Assembly: GCA_946644025.1 (NCBI GenBank)
Contig: CAMPCG010000107.1
Span: forward strand, 1 to 8,696
Length of the DNA stretch: 8,696 nucleotides
Direction: 5' to 3'
From: an uncultured Prevotellaceae bacterium
GTDB taxonomy: Bacteria; Bacteroidota; Bacteroidia; Bacteroidales; Bacteroidaceae
Part shown: positions 7,233 to 8,696 of the stretch, piece after piece
Numbering within the stretch: position 1 is the first letter of the stretch
Layout: each line of letters begins with the position of its first letter
The notes under the pieces: model-generated
Databases searched by the model: none
Told to the model about the DNA's origin: nothing
What the model saw: only the letters and a program-made list of their open reading frames with translations
Program-made: the position numbers and the translations under genes

Positions 7233-7264
7233 CAAAGTTACAACAATTCCCTCAAACCACCAAA
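7233..7264 (-). promoter_or_regulatory. Bacteroidetes-type promoter (TTTG, 20-base spacer, TAACTTTG)
   Basis: Read on the minus strand, TTTG (7261-7264) is separated by exactly 20 bases from TAACTTTG (7233-7240). This matches the Bacteroidetes primary-sigma consensus of TTTG, 19-21 bases, TAnnTTTG. A strongly A/T-rich stretch upstream (about 7265-7299) could act as an UP-like element. The expected transcription start is a few bases below 7233, leaving only a few bases before the ATG at 7223. It should drive the DMP19-family gene, smpB and the HAD gene. Confidence 0.8.
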
Positions 7265-7304
7265 TATAGTAAACGAAATAAATATTTTCTTTTAATTGAC
7301 GGTG

Positions 7305-7321
7305 GCGGCCTCACAGGCCGC
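7305..7321. other. Perfect G+C-rich hairpin upstream of the promoter
   Basis: GCGGCCT (7305-7311) and AGGCCGC (7315-7321) form a perfect 7-bp stem with a 3-base CAC loop. Neither strand has a T-run immediately after it, so it is not a textbook terminator. It lies between the terminator of the lipoprotein gene and the A/T-rich region of the next promoter. It could be a backup terminator, an operator or an insulator; the sequence does not decide. Confidence 0.5.
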
Positions 7322-7351
7322 ACAATAAACGAAAAGAATTACGGCGTTCAC

Positions 7352-7379
7352 TATAAAAGCGAGAGCCGCGGGGCCTCGC
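7352..7379 (-). terminator. Intrinsic terminator of the lipoprotein gene
   Basis: GCGAG (7359-7363) pairs with CTCGC (7375-7379) and GCC (7365-7367) pairs with GGC (7372-7374), around a 4-base loop with a single bulged base. On the minus strand the stem is followed directly by TTTT (complement of 7355-7358) and then ATAG. It lies 30 bases beyond the lipoprotein stop, in the right orientation. An alternative stem, 7366-7372 with 7382-7388, would compete with it. Confidence 0.6.
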
Positions 7380-7408
7380 CGCCCGCGGGGTGGTCGCTGG
7401 CTGTGGGT

Positions 7409-8545
7409 TCAGAGCAGCCGGCGTATCTCCTCGTCCACGTCGTCCATCTGCGATGAGCGCTTCTGCAGCTGTCCCTGCCGGTCGATGGTGAAGAACTCGG
7501 GCACCTCCTGCACGTTGTAGCTGGGCAACGACGAGGCGTCGGGGTCGAAGACGCTTATCCAGGGCAGGCGCTCGGTCTGCTGTTTCCAGAAGTGCTCGTC
7601 GCTGTCGACGCTCACCTGGTAGATTTCGAGTCCCTGGGCGTGGTACTTGTTGTAAAGCTCGCGCAGTTCGAGTATTCGTGCGGCCGACTCTTTCAGCGCG
7701 AAGGAGTGGAAGTCGAGCAGCACCACCTTTCCGGCCAGCTCGGTCAGGCTGCGGGTGTTGCCGCTGGCGTCGGGCAGCCTCAGCTCTATGAGTCCGGCGG
7801 TGACGATTTTGTCCTCCAGCCCGGCGGTGTTCTGCCTGGCCTTGACGGCGCGCTGCTCGTTCATGCCCTTCACGGCAATGTTATGCAGCTGCTCGGTGCG
7901 CAGTGCGCCGGGGTAATAGGTCTCCCAGCACGTAGCCACGGCTCCGAAGGCCTTCATGTCCTGGGCGTCGGCGCGGTCGAAGAGGTTCCACTGTCCCAGC
8001 GTCTGGAAGAGTGCGAAGTAGGCGTATGTCTTCTGGGGCTCCACATATATATATTGTTTAGTGGCGACGGCCTTGTACTCGTCCACCATCTGGCTCAGCG
8101 AGTCCAGGCGCTGCTGCTGCGTGAGGGTGCCGTTGCGCTCCAGTGCCACGGCGCGCTGCTGCAGGGCCTGCTGCATGAGGGCCAGCTGGCGTATCTTCTC
8201 GCAGTTGTCCGACCCGCTGACGCTGTAGTTGCTGCCCATGCCGGGGTACTTGGCGCTGACGGTGACGGTCTCGGTGGAGTCGATGGAGAGGTTCACTATC
8301 TGGTTGTGCAGGCGCAGGGCGTAGAAGTCGGGAGCCTCGGGAGCACTGCCCTTGAAGGCGAACCGCCCGTCACTGCCCAGCTTCACCGAGTCCATCAGCT
8401 CGGGGCCCGACAGGGCCTGGTGGTAAAGGTAGAGCGTGGAGTCCTGGGCGCCCTCTACGGTGCCCTCCACGGTGAACTGCTGTTTCTCTGTACACGCTGC
8501 AAAAGCCATTGCGGCGAGTGACACTATGATTGCTTTCTGTTTCAT
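7409..8545 (-). CDS. DUF4369/thioredoxin-fold lipoprotein lacking the CxxC motif
   Basis: A 378-aa exported lipoprotein. The signal peptide MKQKAIIVSLAAMAFAAC ends in a lipobox Cys18. The following TEKQQ is not acidic-rich like a Bacteroidetes surface-export signal, so a periplasm-facing anchor is likely. Residues about 23-115 resemble DUF4369 (FTVEGTVEGAQDSTLYLY). A charged helical linker covers about 116-165. Residues about 250-378 form an AhpC/TSA/thioredoxin-like domain with LAGKVVLLDF, the long-helix LRELYNKYHAQGLEIYQVSVD block and a cis-proline at VPEFF (Pro349). Where active thioredoxins have W-C-x-x-C, this has HSFALKES, with no cysteine; the only other cysteines are 115 and 206. A disulfide reductase role is therefore unlikely. 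It lies 54 bases after sufB on the same strand. Exact function unknown. Confidence 0.85.
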   Translation of the reverse strand: MKQKAIIVSLAAMAFAACTEKQQFTVEGTVEGAQDSTLYLYHQALSGPELMDSVKLGSDGRFAFKGSAPEAPDFYALRLHNQIVNLSIDSTETVTVSAKYPGMGSNYSVSGSDNCEKIRQLALMQQALQQRAVALERNGTLTQQQRLDSLSQMVDEYKAVATKQYIYVEPQKTYAYFALFQTLGQWNLFDRADAQDMKAFGAVATCWETYYPGALRTEQLHNIAVKGMNEQRAVKARQNTAGLEDKIVTAGLIELRLPDASGNTRSLTELAGKVVLLDFHSFALKESAARILELRELYNKYHAQGLEIYQVSVDSDEHFWKQQTERLPWISVFDPDASSLPSYNVQEVPEFFTIDRQGQLQKRSSQMDDVDEEIRRLL

Positions 8546-8560
8546 CAGACTATCGGTCTA

Positions 8561-8595
8561 TTCTCTATTCACTATTCACTATAAACTATAAACGA
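8561..8595 (-). repeat. Third heptamer array (TAGTGAA family) ahead of the lipoprotein gene
   Basis: Five consecutive 7-base units, read on the plus strand: TTCTCTA, TTCACTA, TTCACTA, TAAACTA and TAAACGA. Bases 8567-8589 are identical to 5561-5583. It occupies most of the 54-base spacer between sufB and the lipoprotein gene, 15 bases upstream of that ATG. No inverted partner arm is present here. Confidence 0.85.
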
Positions 8596-8599
8596 TGAC

Positions 8600-8696
8600 C
8601 TACCCCACCGTCCCTTCCAGCGAGACGCTGAGCAGTTTCTGTGCCTCGACGGCAAACTCCATGGGCAGTTTCTGCAGCACCTCCTTGGCATAGCCG
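8600..8696 (-). CDS. sufB: Fe-S cluster assembly protein SufB, C-terminal end (5'-partial)
   Basis: The last 31 codons of a gene running off the right edge of the window, with a TAG stop at 8600-8602. The translated tail contains [19 protein letters not shown] followed by SVSLEGTVG. This is the characteristic C-terminus of SufB, the scaffold of the SufBC2D complex that builds iron-sulfur clusters in the cytoplasm. SufD, a paralogue, lacks the [12 protein letters not shown] ending as I know it. The remaining suf genes are probably outside the window, but this end is the 3' end of sufB, so sufC would not follow directly downstream here. Confidence 0.85.
   Translation of the reverse strand, partial: GYAKEVLQKLPMEFAVEAQKLLSVSLEGTVG

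Noticed and set aside
7347..7357. A further heptamer-repeat copy (TTCACTATAAA)
   Set aside because: Only a single unit plus a partial match is present, which is not enough to distinguish from chance.
8045..8054. (AT)5 tract inside the lipoprotein gene as a phase-variation site
   Set aside because: Five dinucleotide units are too few to be a convincing slippage switch, and they encode an ordinary QYIYVEP segment.
7592..8521. Long open plus-strand frame opposite the lipoprotein gene
   Set aside because: The minus-strand gene has a clear lipoprotein signal and domain motifs; the opposite frame has low-complexity Leu/Val/Gly sequence and no motif.

Overview
The window looks like chromosomal DNA from a member of the Bacteroidales, most likely Prevotellaceae, with unusually high G+C for that group. 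Four observations support this: a TTTG / TAnnTTTG promoter with a 20-base spacer, no Shine-Dalgarno sequences ahead of the genes, a multi-SLBB capsule export protein with a C-terminal membrane segment, and a DUF4369/thioredoxin-like lipoprotein. The genus call is an inference from protein appearance; no database was searched.

Left half, plus strand (1-5503): four genes run in one direction. They are the 3' part of a polysaccharide export protein with six SLBB repeats (its start lies outside the window), dnaX (DNA polymerase III tau/gamma), a single-function biotin-protein ligase without a DNA-binding domain, and pyrH (UMP kinase). Spacers are 23, 80 and 52 bases. The 80-base spacer before the biotin ligase contains an imperfect direct repeat.

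Centre (5504-5596): pyrH converges on a minus-strand gene. The junction is a long imperfect palindrome whose arms are tandem 7-base units (TAGTGAA and variants). One arm runs into the 3' end of the HAD gene and supplies its stop codon. A partial copy of the same array lies at 8561-8595.

Right half, minus strand (read from high to low coordinates): the last 31 codons of sufB (Fe-S cluster assembly), then a CxxC-less thioredoxin-fold lipoprotein, a G+C-rich hairpin with a T-run that is a good intrinsic terminator, and a perfect-consensus Bacteroidetes promoter. That promoter drives a compact three-gene unit: a DMP19/DUF4375-family acidic protein, smpB (trans-translation) and a HAD-IA hydrolase. 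SmpB and HAD overlap by 4 bases (ATGA). The promoter sits so close to the first ATG that the transcript should be almost leaderless.

Most of the window is housekeeping. I see no CRISPR array, transposase, tRNA or rRNA, and no gene-free stretch over 300 bases. The largest gap is 185 bases (7224-7408) and is accounted for by a terminator, a second hairpin and a promoter. The best candidate for something undescribed is the heptamer-repeat palindrome; the near-leaderless promoter and the altered active-site loop of the biotin ligase come next.
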